DNA from: Strobilurus pachycystidiatus
Lineage: Eukaryota > Basidiomycota > Agaricomycetes > Agaricales > Physalacriaceae
Direction: 5' to 3'
DNA length: 64,000 nucleotides
Assembly (NCBI GenBank): GCA_019915135.1
Contig: JAHLMK010000023.1
Coordinates: 558,001-622,000 of the forward strand
Both the position numbers and the translations under genes were made by a program. Under the pieces are notes generated by a model. That model had not been told where the DNA came from and made no database searches. It was given only the letters and a program-made list of their open reading frames with translations. Below, in pieces: positions 40,738-50,712 of the stretch (the stretch's first letter is position 1; each line of letters begins with the position of its first letter).

Positions 40738-42649
40738 GAGGGGGGCGGACGACAATCGCGACACCGTATTACTCAAAAAGGAATATCTCAGCCGCATCTT
40801 CGCCACGCCAATCTCGATCGACAATTATAACCATATTCGGGCAATGGATGAAGTCACGATCGCCACCGAAGGGAACAACTTTATGGACCGAATAATCGTC
40901 GCGAAGGACGAGTGGGAGGAGAAAGTGAAGAAGATGGTCGGGAAGACTGTAGAAGATAAGGGAGGATACCTTACCAAGGAAGGACTACTCTATGTTCCGG
41001 CCAACCGCACACTACGCCAACGAATCATGCGGCAACATCATGACACCGCAATAGCGGGTCACCCTGGACAATTCCGAACCACGGAGCTGGTGCTACGGAA
41101 CTATTGGTGGCCCGGACTATACGCAGACGTGGCGCGTTATTGTAACGGATGCCTCGACTGTCAGAGGACCAAATCGTCCCGACAACTCAAAGTCGGACAA
41201 CTACAACCTAACGAGATCCCCTCGGCACCCTGGCAGCACATCAGCGTCGACCTAATCATTGAACTCCCCGAGTCCCTCGGATACGACTCCATCATGGTAG
41301 TGGTCGACCGATTTACGAAGATGGCAAGGTTCATGCCCACCACCACCCACATCACGGGAGAAGGAGCAGCGAGGCTGTTCCAGGATCACGTCTGGAAGGA
41401 CTTCGGATTCCCGATAAGTGTCATCAGTGATCGAGGAGGCCAATTCGTGGGCCAGTTCACCACGGCACTATACCAAGGACTTGGCGTCAAACAGCGAGCA
41501 TCCACCGCGTACCATCCACAGACGGACGGACAGACGGAACGTATCAATCAGAAACTGGAACAGTACCTCCGCGTCTTCACCAATCACCAACAAAACGACT
41601 GGGCATCCTGGCTGTCCCAAGCGGAATTCTCTTATAACGACAAAGCCAGCTCGTCTACGAAGAAATCCCCCTTCCAACTGATGTATGGCATCAACCCGCT
41701 TCGAGGCACGGAACCCCGCACCGCCACTCGGAACGAGAGCGCGGACGAGTTCGTCACTCGCCTGGACAGGGCTCGGGAGGAAGCTCGCGCTGCCCTGACG
41801 GCCGCCGCCGCCACTATGAAGAGGTTTTACGACGAGAAACGACGACCGGATCCGGACTACAAAGTCGGGGACAAAGTACTTCTCGAGACCACCAATCTCA
41901 AGATCGATTGTCCCTCTATGAAACTCGCCGATAAACGATATGGGCCTTTCAAAGTCCTGAAGAAAATCGGCAAGGCATCGTATCGCATTCAGCTCCCTGC
42001 CTCGTTCAAGATACACAATGTCTTCAACACGGTTTACCTCCGACCCTACATCGAAGGACTCCCTCACCAGACCTATACGCGACCCGATCCCGTCATCGTG
42101 GATGACGAGGAACAATGGGAGGTCGAGAAGATCGTGGGACACAAGAAGTTCCGTGGGCGAACCCAATACCTCCTCAAATGGAAAGGATACCCCCTAGAGG
42201 AGAACACTTGGACGTACAAAGCGGATATTCAAGCACCGGCCCTTCTCCGGGCTTACAAGAAGAGCGAAGGGATCGTAGCCGACGTTCTACCAGCAGGAAG
42301 TCAATCCCGATCACAGCGTCGCGCTAAGATTCGCGCCATGGGGACATGCGCCTTGAAGAGGGGATATTGTCATGACTTGACTGCGCCACAGACGCCTAGC
42401 CGATCGAAGGCGACGCCTACGCGGGCGGGAGCAACGGTATCGCGCCCATCGTCGGGATCTATCCGACGGCCGTCGGACGGTAGCACATGGTGGCGGAGCT
42501 CGGCCGACGGGAAAGCGGGATCGGGCGGGATAGGGCGCGCTCCCGACCAATCACGGGCGGGATGGCGCGATGACTCGTGCGATGACTCGGGAATGAGTCA
42601 GAGGGGCGCACCCGCGCCCATCGGGCGTCGGGCGTCGGGAACTGTATAA
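40718..42649 (+). CDS. pol: Gypsy-2 pol part 2: integrase with chromodomain
   Basis: In frame +2, one base off the RT frame. The zinc-binding HHCC module is HHDTAIAGHPGQF...CNGCLDCQRTK. The catalytic core has VDLIIELPESLGYDS (first Asp region), VISDRGGQFVGQF (second Asp) and YHPQTDGQTERIN (Glu). The GPY/F-type module is KRYGPFKVLKKIGKASYRI. A chromodomain follows (EEQWEVEKIVGHKKFRGRTQ then YLLKWKGYPLEENTW, about 42110-42260), which would direct insertion to chromatin marks. The open frame then runs 282 bases into the 3' LTR and stops at the TAA inside the LTR TATA box (42647-42649), so the last ~94 codons may not be real protein. Confidence 0.93.
   Translation: MRRQGHERGADDNRDTVLLKKEYLSRIFATPISIDNYNHIRAMDEVTIATEGNNFMDRIIVAKDEWEEKVKKMVGKTVEDKGGYLTKEGLLYVPANRTLRQRIMRQHHDTAIAGHPGQFRTTELVLRNYWWPGLYADVARYCNGCLDCQRTKSSRQLKVGQLQPNEIPSAPWQHISVDLIIELPESLGYDSIMVVVDRFTKMARFMPTTTHITGEGAARLFQDHVWKDFGFPISVISDRGGQFVGQFTTALYQGLGVKQRASTAYHPQTDGQTERINQKLEQYLRVFTNHQQNDWASWLSQAEFSYNDKASSSTKKSPFQLMYGINPLRGTEPRTATRNESADEFVTRLDRAREEARAALTAAAATMKRFYDEKRRPDPDYKVGDKVLLETTNLKIDCPSMKLADKRYGPFKVLKKIGKASYRIQLPASFKIHNVFNTVYLRPYIEGLPHQTYTRPDPVIVDDEEQWEVEKIVGHKKFRGRTQYLLKWKGYPLEENTWTYKADIQAPALLRAYKKSEGIVADVLPAGSQSRSQRRAKIRAMGTCALKRGYCHDLTAPQTPSRSKATPTRAGATVSRPSSGSIRRPSDGSTWWRSSADGKAGSGGIGRAPDQSRAGWRDDSCDDSGMSQRGAPAPIGRRASGTV
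42355..42364 (+). promoter_or_regulatory. Gypsy-2 polypurine tract
   Basis: GAAGAGGGGA lies three bases upstream of the 3' LTR. It is the expected plus-strand primer. Confidence 0.75.
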
Positions 42650-42786
42650 AAGAGTCGGTAGTCAGTAGAGTAGTTCTTCAGAGAACCGTTGTCTTTCCCC
42701 CGGGATTCAATACACCACCCTTTACACCGCTCTCCAGTCGTTGCCTCGTGCGCCCTCGCTATAGACGAATAGGCCCGACGCTGACA
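42368..42786 (+). repeat. Gypsy-2 3' LTR
   Basis: Same ends and length as the 5' LTR. Visible differences are C for T near 42463, G for A near 42496, C for T near 42676 and C for T near 42766. Confidence 0.97.
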
Positions 42787-44037
42787 GTTGCGGATATTCA
42801 ATCCAGTAAGGCAGCCGCTCATGACTGTAACCCCAGTGGCTCAAGTTCCCTGCACAGAAATTCCAAGCTCTAAATAGTCAAATTTCTGCCCTGGCGTCCC
42901 TTCTAAAAGGGTAAGCAAACCCTGTCATTGAGGACAAGGAACTTTCTAAGACTACGGACAACCCAAGCTTACGACCAAACACGCCTTCATTGCGCCTAAA
43001 CGCTCAAGCAGGGCCAATCGGGGAAAATCTTGACAGCTATGTGACGGCCTTGCCAATGAAACAGGACACCGACCATTAGGAGGAACTGGCTGCACCTGTG
43101 ATGGCACCCTCCCCACCTCCGTCAAAAGACTCCCATGCAACTTCCACGGCCTCTACAGTACATACCTCTGTCATCCTAACTTCCCCCTTTTTGGCTTTTA
43201 AGGCAGCACTAAAGCGACTCATCCCAAGCAATGGTCAAAAACCGGCACGCAAGAAGCAAAAAAGTTGAGCTAAGAACGACATCACTTTGAGGTTGCAGGA
43301 CATAGACGTCTTGGTATCAAAGTCTTTCGTACCGGATTGGCCAGCCTCTGGCCTACCTCTGGAGAAATCTCTACGTGACTTGTTTACGTGTTGGAACGAC
43401 AAAGACGAATACTATAAGCCATTGAGCTCACCTTTAGCAGGCAGGCTGATGCATGACATGTGCCAATTGGCACACCTTAGTGATGCATCAAATGTGCCAA
43501 ATGGCAGAGGGTAAAATGGCAGGAGATTTTGGTATAGGGGGCGGGGAGGGCGCTAGGAAGCGCCAAGCCTACTCACTGTATGGTGCAGGTTGCTCACTGT
43601 GTGACGACGGGGATAGATAGAGAAGCGGCTGACTGGCGGGAGTACTGCCTAATTGGGAAAGCAGGAATGGGGGGTTTCTCAGACATGGTGGATTGAGGGG
43701 GAGAGGGGGGAACCTTGACTGGATGGGGCTGGATGGATGGGTGGGTGGCGTAGGGTAGGGCGCCCTGCTGGGGGAGGGTAGGGTAGGGCTTGGAAAGTGT
43801 GGCGCACAGAAATGGGGTAGTAGGAAATTGATGGGCTGTGATCGAGGTGATCAAACAGTGATTGGGACATATCCCTAAGGGAATTGAGGCTCAAATGTGG
43901 CGCTCTGACGTTGAGCGTCTGGGAGGGGGTCCTTCATGGAAGTGTGGCGCACTTTTAAAAAAACAAAATTAAATTGTCTACGCCTCATTGCTCTTTACTT
44001 ATCTCATACCTAAAAAAAAATTCCAAAAAAAAAAAAA
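42787..44037. other. Region without recognised gene
   Basis: The first 90 bases continue the interrupted ORF seen before Gypsy-2 and then reach a stop. After that there are only short ORFs, a GGGTAGGG-rich stretch (43740-43800) and two copies of AAGTGTGGCGCAC-like sequence (about 43796 and 43941). An A-rich stretch (43957-44040) ends at the KDZ fragment. Confidence 0.4.
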
Positions 44038-44814
44038 TTAAACATTAACAGGAAGATTGGGACGATCATGTTCATTCTCCTCTTCATTCCCATAATCACC
44101 CAATTCATCATCCCCATGATCTCCCTGCCTCTCTATTTCATCGTCATCTTCATCCTCCTCATCAGCAACAACGTTCTCATCATTCTCCCCCTCTTCCTCC
44201 TCGTCCATATTCTGTAAGGGTTTCTGTCACAATTCCTTGAAATGATCCCTCCATTCTACCTGTAAATCAGCTTGCTCCTCCGCATATGCCTTCAAACCCT
44301 CCTCCAGCGCCACATCTGTGACCGTTCGCATGTTGATCCGTTTCCGCCACACATCACTTTTCCACACTAAGAACTCTAAGTTCCGCCGCATCTCCTCTTT
44401 GAGCAGGAGCACCTCCTCCGTACTCCTCTTTGACCGAGCTCTACTCTTACACCACTCTGACCTCAAAACACGGTTATCGGTATCAGCTCCGTCCTCCAAA
44501 TTGATTGTTACCGTTTGCCAGATCCAGGATAGCGTTGTGTGCGTGCGATTGGTACCTTCATGGCGAGTTTGGTATTCCGCCAAGAGATCCACTTCTCCCT
44601 CTCCCCCCTCGAGGCTTCTCTCCCCCCCAACAGCAGACTCCAGCACCTCCCCCTCAACGGGAGGAATCCCGCTACCCACTTCTTTCTCTGCGCCACACAT
44701 CTCCTCTCCCTCTCCCCCCTCCTCATTTGTGCCTTTCCTTCCTGGACCCGGCTTCTTCTTCTCAACATCCACATACGAACGGATATTGGCGTTCATCAAG
44801 TCTTTCCACTGCAA
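44038..44814 (-). pseudogene. KDZ-type transposase C-terminal fragment
   Basis: The minus-strand frame 44814-44227 includes LSWIWQTVTIN, then RSEWCKSRARSKRSTEEVLL and KEEMRRNLEFLVWKSDVWRK, and ends with LKAYAEEQADLQVEWRDHF. The pattern L.WIW, R.EW.K.RAR....EEV.LL.EEMRR...F..WK...W, AY..EQA is what I know from the C-terminus of fungal KDZ (Kyakuja-Dileera-Zisupton) transposases. After a single TGA (44227-44229) the same frame continues through a very acidic tail to TAA at 44038-44040. The N-terminal part is missing because DIRS/Ngaro-like copy 1 joins at 44811. It is a non-functional remnant. Confidence 0.6.
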
Positions 44815-45712
44815 ACTGCGTCCCCACCGTCAAGTTCAACTTCTTGTCTTTTGGGATCTCATTGGTTGTCCATATGATGACAAGCAGCAGGAGCATGGAG
44901 TCACGCTCAAAATCATTGACTTCTGGGTTGATATCCATTCTGGTTCTATCTCTCTCTCTCCAGATTCTCTTGACACTATGATTACTTCAATTAATGAGTT
45001 TTTGGGACAACCCAAGCCCCCTCTTCAGCAATGGCAGCAATTTGCTGGCTATCTGAATTGAACTCTCAATGTCTTGTCCTGGGCACGCCCAACTCTCACA
45101 GAGCTCTATCGCAAGATGAGCGGCAAAACCATCCACTTCAAAGGCATTCCACTCAATGCTGAGGTTAAGCAGGACCTCAGTTGGTTTGTCAAAGTTGCGA
45201 AGGATTGCATTGGCATTCGCTTTGTTGATGCTCAATCTTGGAGTGATGATGAGGCAGATTTCATTGGCTGGACAGATGCTAACAATTCTGGCCTTGCATT
45301 TGTATATGCAGGCAATGGCTTTGCTTATCAGCTTAAGACTATCACGGGAATGGACACATTCTTCCGTGAACTTCTTGCTATTCTCTGTCTCATCCACCAT
45401 GTTGCCTCATTCACGATTCCTCCTCGTCGCATTCTGATTCATTCAGACAGCATGGATTCAGTTGCAGTTTTCAACTCCTTGTCTGCATCTCAATCATCAC
45501 ACAATGCTATTTTGTTAGCGATTGCTGATATTGTGCTGCGCACAGGCATTAATGTGCGAGTTAGACACATCCCTGGAGTTGACAACATTATGGCAGACTT
45601 GTTGTCTCGCCTTTTGTTTGATGATTTTTCCAAACAGTTTCCCTCTTACCGCGTCTGCACATTCCAGCCTTTAAGAGAGCTGATTTTGGCGCGATGGAGA
45701 GAGTGCTTTTAG
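44811..45712 (+). pseudogene. Copy 1 RT C-terminus and RNase H domain
   Basis: The frame starts in the RT region (KLRPHRQVQLLVFWDLIG) without the YMDD active site. It continues through a TGA at 45059-45061, where other copies have TGG, to the RNase H-like domain: GWTDANNSGLAF (Asp), FFRELLAIL (Glu), ILIHSDSMDSV (Asp) and GVDNIMADLLSR (Asp). It overlaps the recombinase start by 19 bases. It is inactive because of truncation and the stop. Confidence 0.9.
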
Positions 45713-46707
45713 AGGCCTTGAGTGAGAGAAGAAAGACTGATCCCTCTCGCCCACCTATGAACTTGAAGAAACTAGATGACTTAGTCTTGTGTCTACAAGT
45801 CCATGCAATTGAGAAGTCCACTCGTAAAAACTATGCTACTGGTGCCAGAGATTATGCTAGATTCTGTCACAACCACAGCCTTCCTCTGGATCCCACTCCA
45901 GAAACTCTATCTCGCTATATTGCTTATACTTCTCAATTCATTGCCTCTGGCTCCAAATATCTTTCTGGAGCACGTCACTTTCTCAAAGAGTTCTATCCCT
46001 CATTCACTGAAGCTCGAGCTTCTGCTCTAGTGCAAGCTACTATCAGAGGAGCCAAAAAGATCAGAGCCGATCCAGTGAAGCGCAAACCACCTCTGCGCAC
46101 TTCTCATCTGCAACTCTTTGTTGATACTGCAAATGCAACTCTGAGCTATGATGATCTTCTCTTTGCCACTCTTATGGCTTGTGCATTCTATGGCTGTCAT
46201 CGCATGGGAGAGCTGCTACAGCCTAATTCCAAAGCACTCAAAGATTGGCGTAAGATTATCAAGAAAGCTTCTCTGCATTTTGAGCTTGGCTATGCAGGTT
46301 ATAAGCTGTCTTATCACAAAGGTGATCAGTTCTATCAAGGAACAGACATGCTCTTCACTCCTCAGAAGATTGCGAACCCGGTTGAGCTTCTCAAGCAATA
46401 CACCAAACTCCGAGACAAGCTCCATGGAGCTCGGTCTGCTCTCTTCATCTGTGAGAATGGGACTATTCCCACTCGCAGTTTGGTTGAAAGAAAGTTCTTT
46501 GCTCTGGTGGGAAGAGAATTTGGAGGTCACTCTGCTCATTCTGGTGGTGCCACCTACTATGCTGGCTTAGGTCTCTCTGATGCTATCATCCAGGCTTTGG
46601 GCCGTTGGTCCTCAGAGGCCTTCAAGATCTATATTCGTGATAATCCAGCTGTACATGCTGCACAACAGCTTGCAATACAGAAGCAAGCCTCCACTTCCAA
46701 TTCCTAA
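45694..46707 (+). CDS. Tyrosine recombinase, copy 1
   Basis: 337 residues. The N-terminal SAM-like domain is about residues 30-120 (STRKNYATGARDYARFC; SRYIAYTSQFIASGSKYLSG). Catalytic box I Arg is in YGCHRMGELLQ. Box II reads GGHSAHSGGATYYAG, where the usual H-x-x-R is H-x-x-H. Downstream, LGRWSSEAFKIYIRDN gives the Trp and the nucleophile Tyr. Such enzymes integrate the circular cDNA of DIRS, Ngaro and PAT elements without target duplication. The frame is intact. The neighbouring 84-bp B1 and ~1.1-kb A2 repeats are its expected substrates. Confidence 0.9.
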   Translation: MERVLLEALSERRKTDPSRPPMNLKKLDDLVLCLQVHAIEKSTRKNYATGARDYARFCHNHSLPLDPTPETLSRYIAYTSQFIASGSKYLSGARHFLKEFYPSFTEARASALVQATIRGAKKIRADPVKRKPPLRTSHLQLFVDTANATLSYDDLLFATLMACAFYGCHRMGELLQPNSKALKDWRKIIKKASLHFELGYAGYKLSYHKGDQFYQGTDMLFTPQKIANPVELLKQYTKLRDKLHGARSALFICENGTIPTRSLVERKFFALVGREFGGHSAHSGGATYYAGLGLSDAIIQALGRWSSEAFKIYIRDNPAVHAAQQLAIQKQASTSNS

Positions 46708-46789
46708 CATCAATCTCTACTCTCATCTCGCGTCTCGTTTACATTTTTTCTCACCACCACCATCCCCAACACACAACATTCATAGCTCT

Positions 46790-46873
46790 CATAGCCAGTC
46801 ACAATTCGCGTAATTTATAGGCCCTTGGGCCCGTTTTAGCCTAACTTCATCGGTGTGAACCTTTAAGCATTGG
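46790..46873 (+). repeat. Split repeat B1, copy 1
   Basis: 84 bp from CATAGCCAGTCAC to TTAAGCATTGG. B2 (47978-48064) has the same sequence with a three-base insertion. It is directly followed by A2 starting TCGAAGTAAAAG. Confidence 0.88.
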
Positions 46874-48064
46874 TCGAAGTAAAAGCAGATTCCAAGGGTA
46901 GGGAGCGTTTTCAGAGGCCTCTGCACCTCTCACACACTCTCTCATACTGTCTGAGCTCACTCAGTACAGTCTGGCACTGAGCAGCAGTGTTCTCATTGTG
47001 GTATCTCAACTTTCCCCAAATGAGCTCAAAATCATTTGGCAGTAAATCGCAAATCACAAGACATCGGTCATAGCTACCATGTTGCTGATTGCATCGTCAT
47101 GTCCCTCATGATGTCCCGGACCCATCCTATGAGTTTGGACATGTCACACCATTATGCCCATGTGTGGTATCAACTTTTCTCCAAATGAGCTCCAATGCAT
47201 TTGCGAGTAATTTCCATTTTTGGAGATGTAGCCTCATGCTACTGACTTCCTTTCTTGACCTACTAGCCTCAAGGCTATCTCCCCTACTTAGGGATGCTAT
47301 CTCCGATCACAGGAGCTGTCAATCATGACAGCATCTGTCAATCATTTCCAGAAGATCATTTCTGATGCCATGTGTTAAGTTACCCATATCTCAGCCATGT
47401 GACATAGAATAACTTCGCACTTTCCCAGGATCAATCTGTCATCATCTGGCCTAGGCCCAGTGCTGTCTGTCAGCTGATGCTGGGTCTAGGGCGCCCCAGA
47501 GTTGCGAGTTTGATCCCCACTGTGTTGCAGCTTGCTTCCTGCCTTCATCTTCGCATTTTGGCTCTGCAAGGTTTGCACACAGTGTCCCTCCAGTTCTGCT
47601 CACAGGAACTGATGCTCCTTTCACCAGTGTACGCTTTGGACAGTCTCTAGCCCTCCCTGCTGTCTGCTACAGCTAGATCTAACTCGATCTTTCACTGCTG
47701 TCCATTGTCACTGGTATGCTTATCCAACTTGATTTCGAGTTGATGCCTTATCTTGTGCACAGTGTCCAATCCCTGCCTGCTCCCACGCTTCCTGATAGCG
47801 TCGCACTTGGGATTCTGTGCACAGGTGTGTCCCCAGTCCACTCTCCATAGGCTACAAGCTCAATTTCGCTTCTGTGCTCAGTTTAGCTTGCTCTGCCTTT
47901 GTTTCTGCTTCCCCACCCTCCACTCCCTGTAACTGTATCTAGTGTCTTGTATGTACCTGTATTAGTTCAATGTAGTACATAGCCAGTCACGATCCGCGTA
48001 ATTTATTATAGGCCCTTGGGCCCGTTTTAGCCTAACTTCATCGGTGTGAACCTTTAAGCATTGG
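46874..48064 (+). repeat. Split repeats A2 and B2, copy 1 3' end
   Basis: A2 is 46874-47977 and matches the 5' leader (A1) of the full copy over about 1.04 kb. B2 is 47978-48064. The order ORFs-B1-A2-B2 is diagnostic for Ngaro/PAT-type split direct repeats. Confidence 0.88.
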
Positions 48065-48344
48065 CCCTATGTATCCACAGTTCTCACCTGGTCTTCCTCT
48101 TCCTTCTCATACCTTTGTTCCGCATGCACCCGCAACTCCACAAGTGCCGGTCGCACCCAACAGTACCTCAGCCGCGTCCGCTGGCGCTACACCTGTTCCC
48201 ACCGGAAATGGACGTCGCTACCATAATGCGGCTCACCTACTTCGCATTGTTCAGGCGGCGGTGACCACGGATCTCTTCCTTGCAAAACACGGGGAGAAAA
48301 AAGCGAAAGAAAGGGAATTTGCAGCCTGTGCCAACAAGGATGGA
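48065..48344 (+). other. 280-bp spacer between two tail-to-tail elements
   Basis: Not part of the element. One frame (48069-48371) is open through the whole spacer and reads MYPQFSPGLPLPSHTF, a Pro/Ala-rich linker, then GRRYHNAAHLLRIVQAAV and LAKHGEKKAKEREFAACA. This looks like a piece of a real protein gene (helical, possibly Myb/SANT-like) but I cannot name it. An identical block is at 53910-54189. Confidence 0.5.
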
Positions 48345-49698
48345 CCAATGCTTAAAGGTTCACACCAATGAAGTTAGGCTAAAACGGGCCCAAGGGCCTA
48401 TAAATTACGCGGATCGTGACTGGCTATGTACTACATCGAACTAATACAAGTACATACAAGAAACTAGATACAGTTACAGGGAGTGGAGGGTGGGGAAGCA
48501 GAAACAAAGGCAGAGCAAGCTAAACTGAGCACAAAAGCGAAATTGAGCTTGTAGCCTATGAAGAGTGGACTGGGGACACACCTGTGCACAGAATCCCAAG
48601 TGCGACGCTATCAGGAAGCGTGGGAGCAGGCAGGGATTGGACACTGTGCACAAGATAAGGCATCAACTCGAAATCAAGTTGGATAAGCATACCAGTGACA
48701 ATGGACAGCAGTGAAAGATCGAGTTAGATCTAGCTGTAGCAGACAGCAGGGAGGGCTAGAGACTGTCCAAAGCGTACACTGGTGAAAGGAGCATCAGTTC
48801 CTGTGAGCAGAACTGGAGGGACACTGTGTGCAAACCTTGCAGAGCCAAAATGCGAAGATGAAGGCAGGAAGCAAGCTGCAACACAGTGGGGATCAAACTC
48901 GCAACTCTGGGGCGCCCTAGACCCAGCATCAGCTGACAGACAGCACTGGGCCTAGGCCAGATGATGACAGATTGATCCTGGGAAAGTGCGAAGTTATTCT
49001 ATGTCACATGGCTGAGATATGGGTAACTTAACACATGGCATCAGAAGTGATCTTCTGGAAATGATTGACAGATGCTGTCATGATTGACAGCTCCTGTGAT
49101 CGGAGATAGCATCCCTAAGTAGGGGAGATAGCCTTGAGGCTAGTAGGTCAAGAAAGGAAGTCAGTAGCATGAGGCTACATCTCCAAAAATGGAAATTACT
49201 CGCAAATGCATTGGAGCTCATTTGGAGAAAAGTTGATACCACACATGGGCATAATGATGTGACATGTCCAAACTCATAGGATGGGTCCGGGACATCATGA
49301 GGGACATGACGATGCAATCAGCAACATGGTAGCTATGACCGATGTCCTGTGATTTGCGATTTACTGCCAAATGATTTTGAGCTCATTTGGAGAAAGTTGA
49401 GATACCACAATGAGAACACTGCTGCTCAGTGCCAGACTGTACTGAGTGAGCTCAGACAGTATGAGAGAGTGTGTGAGAGGTGCAGAGGCCTCTGAAAACG
49501 CTCCCTACCCTTGGAATCTGCTTTTACTTCGACCAATGCTTAAAGGTTCACACCGATGAAGTTAGGCTAAAACGGGCCCAAGGGCCTATAAATTACGCGG
49601 ATCGTGACTGGCTATGAGAGCTATGAATGTTGTGTGTTGGGGATGGTGGTGGTGAGAAAAAATGTGAACGAGACGCGAGATGAGAGTAGAGATTGATG

Positions 49699-50712
49699 TC
49701 AGGAATTGGAAGTGGAGGCCTGCTTCTGTACTGCAAGCTGTTGTGCAGCACGTACAGCTGGATTATCACGAATATAGATCTTGAAGGCCTCTGAAGACCA
49801 ACGGCCCAAAGCCTGGATGATAGCATCAGAGAGACCTAAGCCAGCATAGTAGGTGGCACCACCAGAATGAGCAGAGTGACCTCCAAATTCTCTTCCCACC
49901 AGAGCAAAGAACTTTCTTTCAAACCAACTGCGAGTGGGAATAGTCCCATTCTCACAGATGAAGAGAGCAGACCGAGCTCCATGGAGCTTGTCTCGAAGTT
50001 TGGTGTATTGCTTGAGAAGCTCAACCGGGTTTGCAATCTTCTGAAGAGTGAAGAGCATGTCTGTTCCTTGATAGAACTGATCACCTTTGTGATAAGGCAG
50101 CTTGTAACCTGCATAGCCAGGCTCAAAATGCAGAGAAGCTCTCTTGATAATCTTACGCCAATCTTTGAGTGCTTTGGAATTAGGCTGTAGCAGCTCTCCC
50201 ATGCGATGACAGCCATAGAATGCACATGCCATAAGAGTGGCAAAGAGAAGATCATCATAGCTCAGAGTTGCATTTGCAGTATCAACAAAGAGTTGCAGAT
50301 GAGAAGTGCGCAGAGGTGGTTTGCGCTTCACTGGATCGGCTCTGATCTTTTTGGCTCCTCTGATAGTAGCTTGCACTAGAGCAGAAGCTCGAGCTTCAGT
50401 GAATGAGGGATAGAACTCCTTGAGAAAGTGACGTGCTCCAGAAAGATATTTGGAGCCAGAGGCAATGAATTGAGAAGTATAAGCAATATAGCGAGATAGA
50501 GTTTCTGGAGTGGGATCCAGAGGAAGGCTGTGGTTGTGACAGAATCTAGCATAATCTCTGGCACCAGTAGCATAGTTTTTACGAGTGGACTTCTCAATTG
50601 CATGGACTTGTAGATACAAGACTAAGTCATCTAGTTTCTTCAAGTCCATAGGTGGGCGAGAGGGATCAGTCTTTCTCCTCTCGCCCAAGGCCTCTAAAAG
50701 CACTCTCTCCAA
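49699..50712 (-). CDS. Tyrosine recombinase, copy 2
   Basis: 337 residues, nearly identical to copy 1. It keeps YGCHRMGEL, GGHSAHSGGATYYAG (H for the second Arg) and the LGRWSSEAFKIYIRDN terminus. It differs from copy 1 at a few residues such as SWFERKFF for SLVERKFF. The frame is intact and its start overlaps the end of the RT-RNase H frame. Confidence 0.9.
   Translation of the reverse strand: MERVLLEALGERRKTDPSRPPMDLKKLDDLVLYLQVHAIEKSTRKNYATGARDYARFCHNHSLPLDPTPETLSRYIAYTSQFIASGSKYLSGARHFLKEFYPSFTEARASALVQATIRGAKKIRADPVKRKPPLRTSHLQLFVDTANATLSYDDLLFATLMACAFYGCHRMGELLQPNSKALKDWRKIIKRASLHFEPGYAGYKLPYHKGDQFYQGTDMLFTLQKIANPVELLKQYTKLRDKLHGARSALFICENGTIPTRSWFERKFFALVGREFGGHSAHSGGATYYAGLGLSDAIIQALGRWSSEAFKIYIRDNPAVRAAQQLAVQKQASTSNS

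Larger units (their letters stand above)
36802..42786 (+). mobile_element. Gypsy-2: Ty3/Gypsy chromovirus (5,985 bp)
   Basis: Two 419-bp LTRs (36802-37220 and 42368-42786) differ at about four positions, all transitions. The 5-bp TSD is GTTGC (36797-36801 and 42787-42791). Between them lie a self-priming site, gag, pol (protease, RT, RNase H, integrase with C-terminal chromodomain) and a polypurine tract. The LTR identity of about 99% indicates recent insertion. Pol carries an in-frame TGA and a +1 frame change, so the copy looks defective as read. Confidence 0.97.
44811..48064 (+). mobile_element. DIRS/Ngaro-like retrotransposon copy 1 (5' truncated)
   Basis: Homology to the full copy begins inside the RT domain at 44811 (GCAAACTGCG) and runs through RNase H, the tyrosine recombinase and the 3' repeat set B1 (46790-46873), A2 (46874-47977) and B2 (47978-48064). 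It lies next to the KDZ fragment. Its 3' end faces copy 2 across a 280-bp spacer. Confidence 0.9.

Noticed and set aside
43287..43514. 75-codon ORF as a small gene
   Set aside because: No motif, no splice context and no neighbour support.
43740..43800. GGGTAGGG-rich stretch as a telomeric repeat
   Set aside because: Irregular units that do not match TTAGGG, embedded between transposons.
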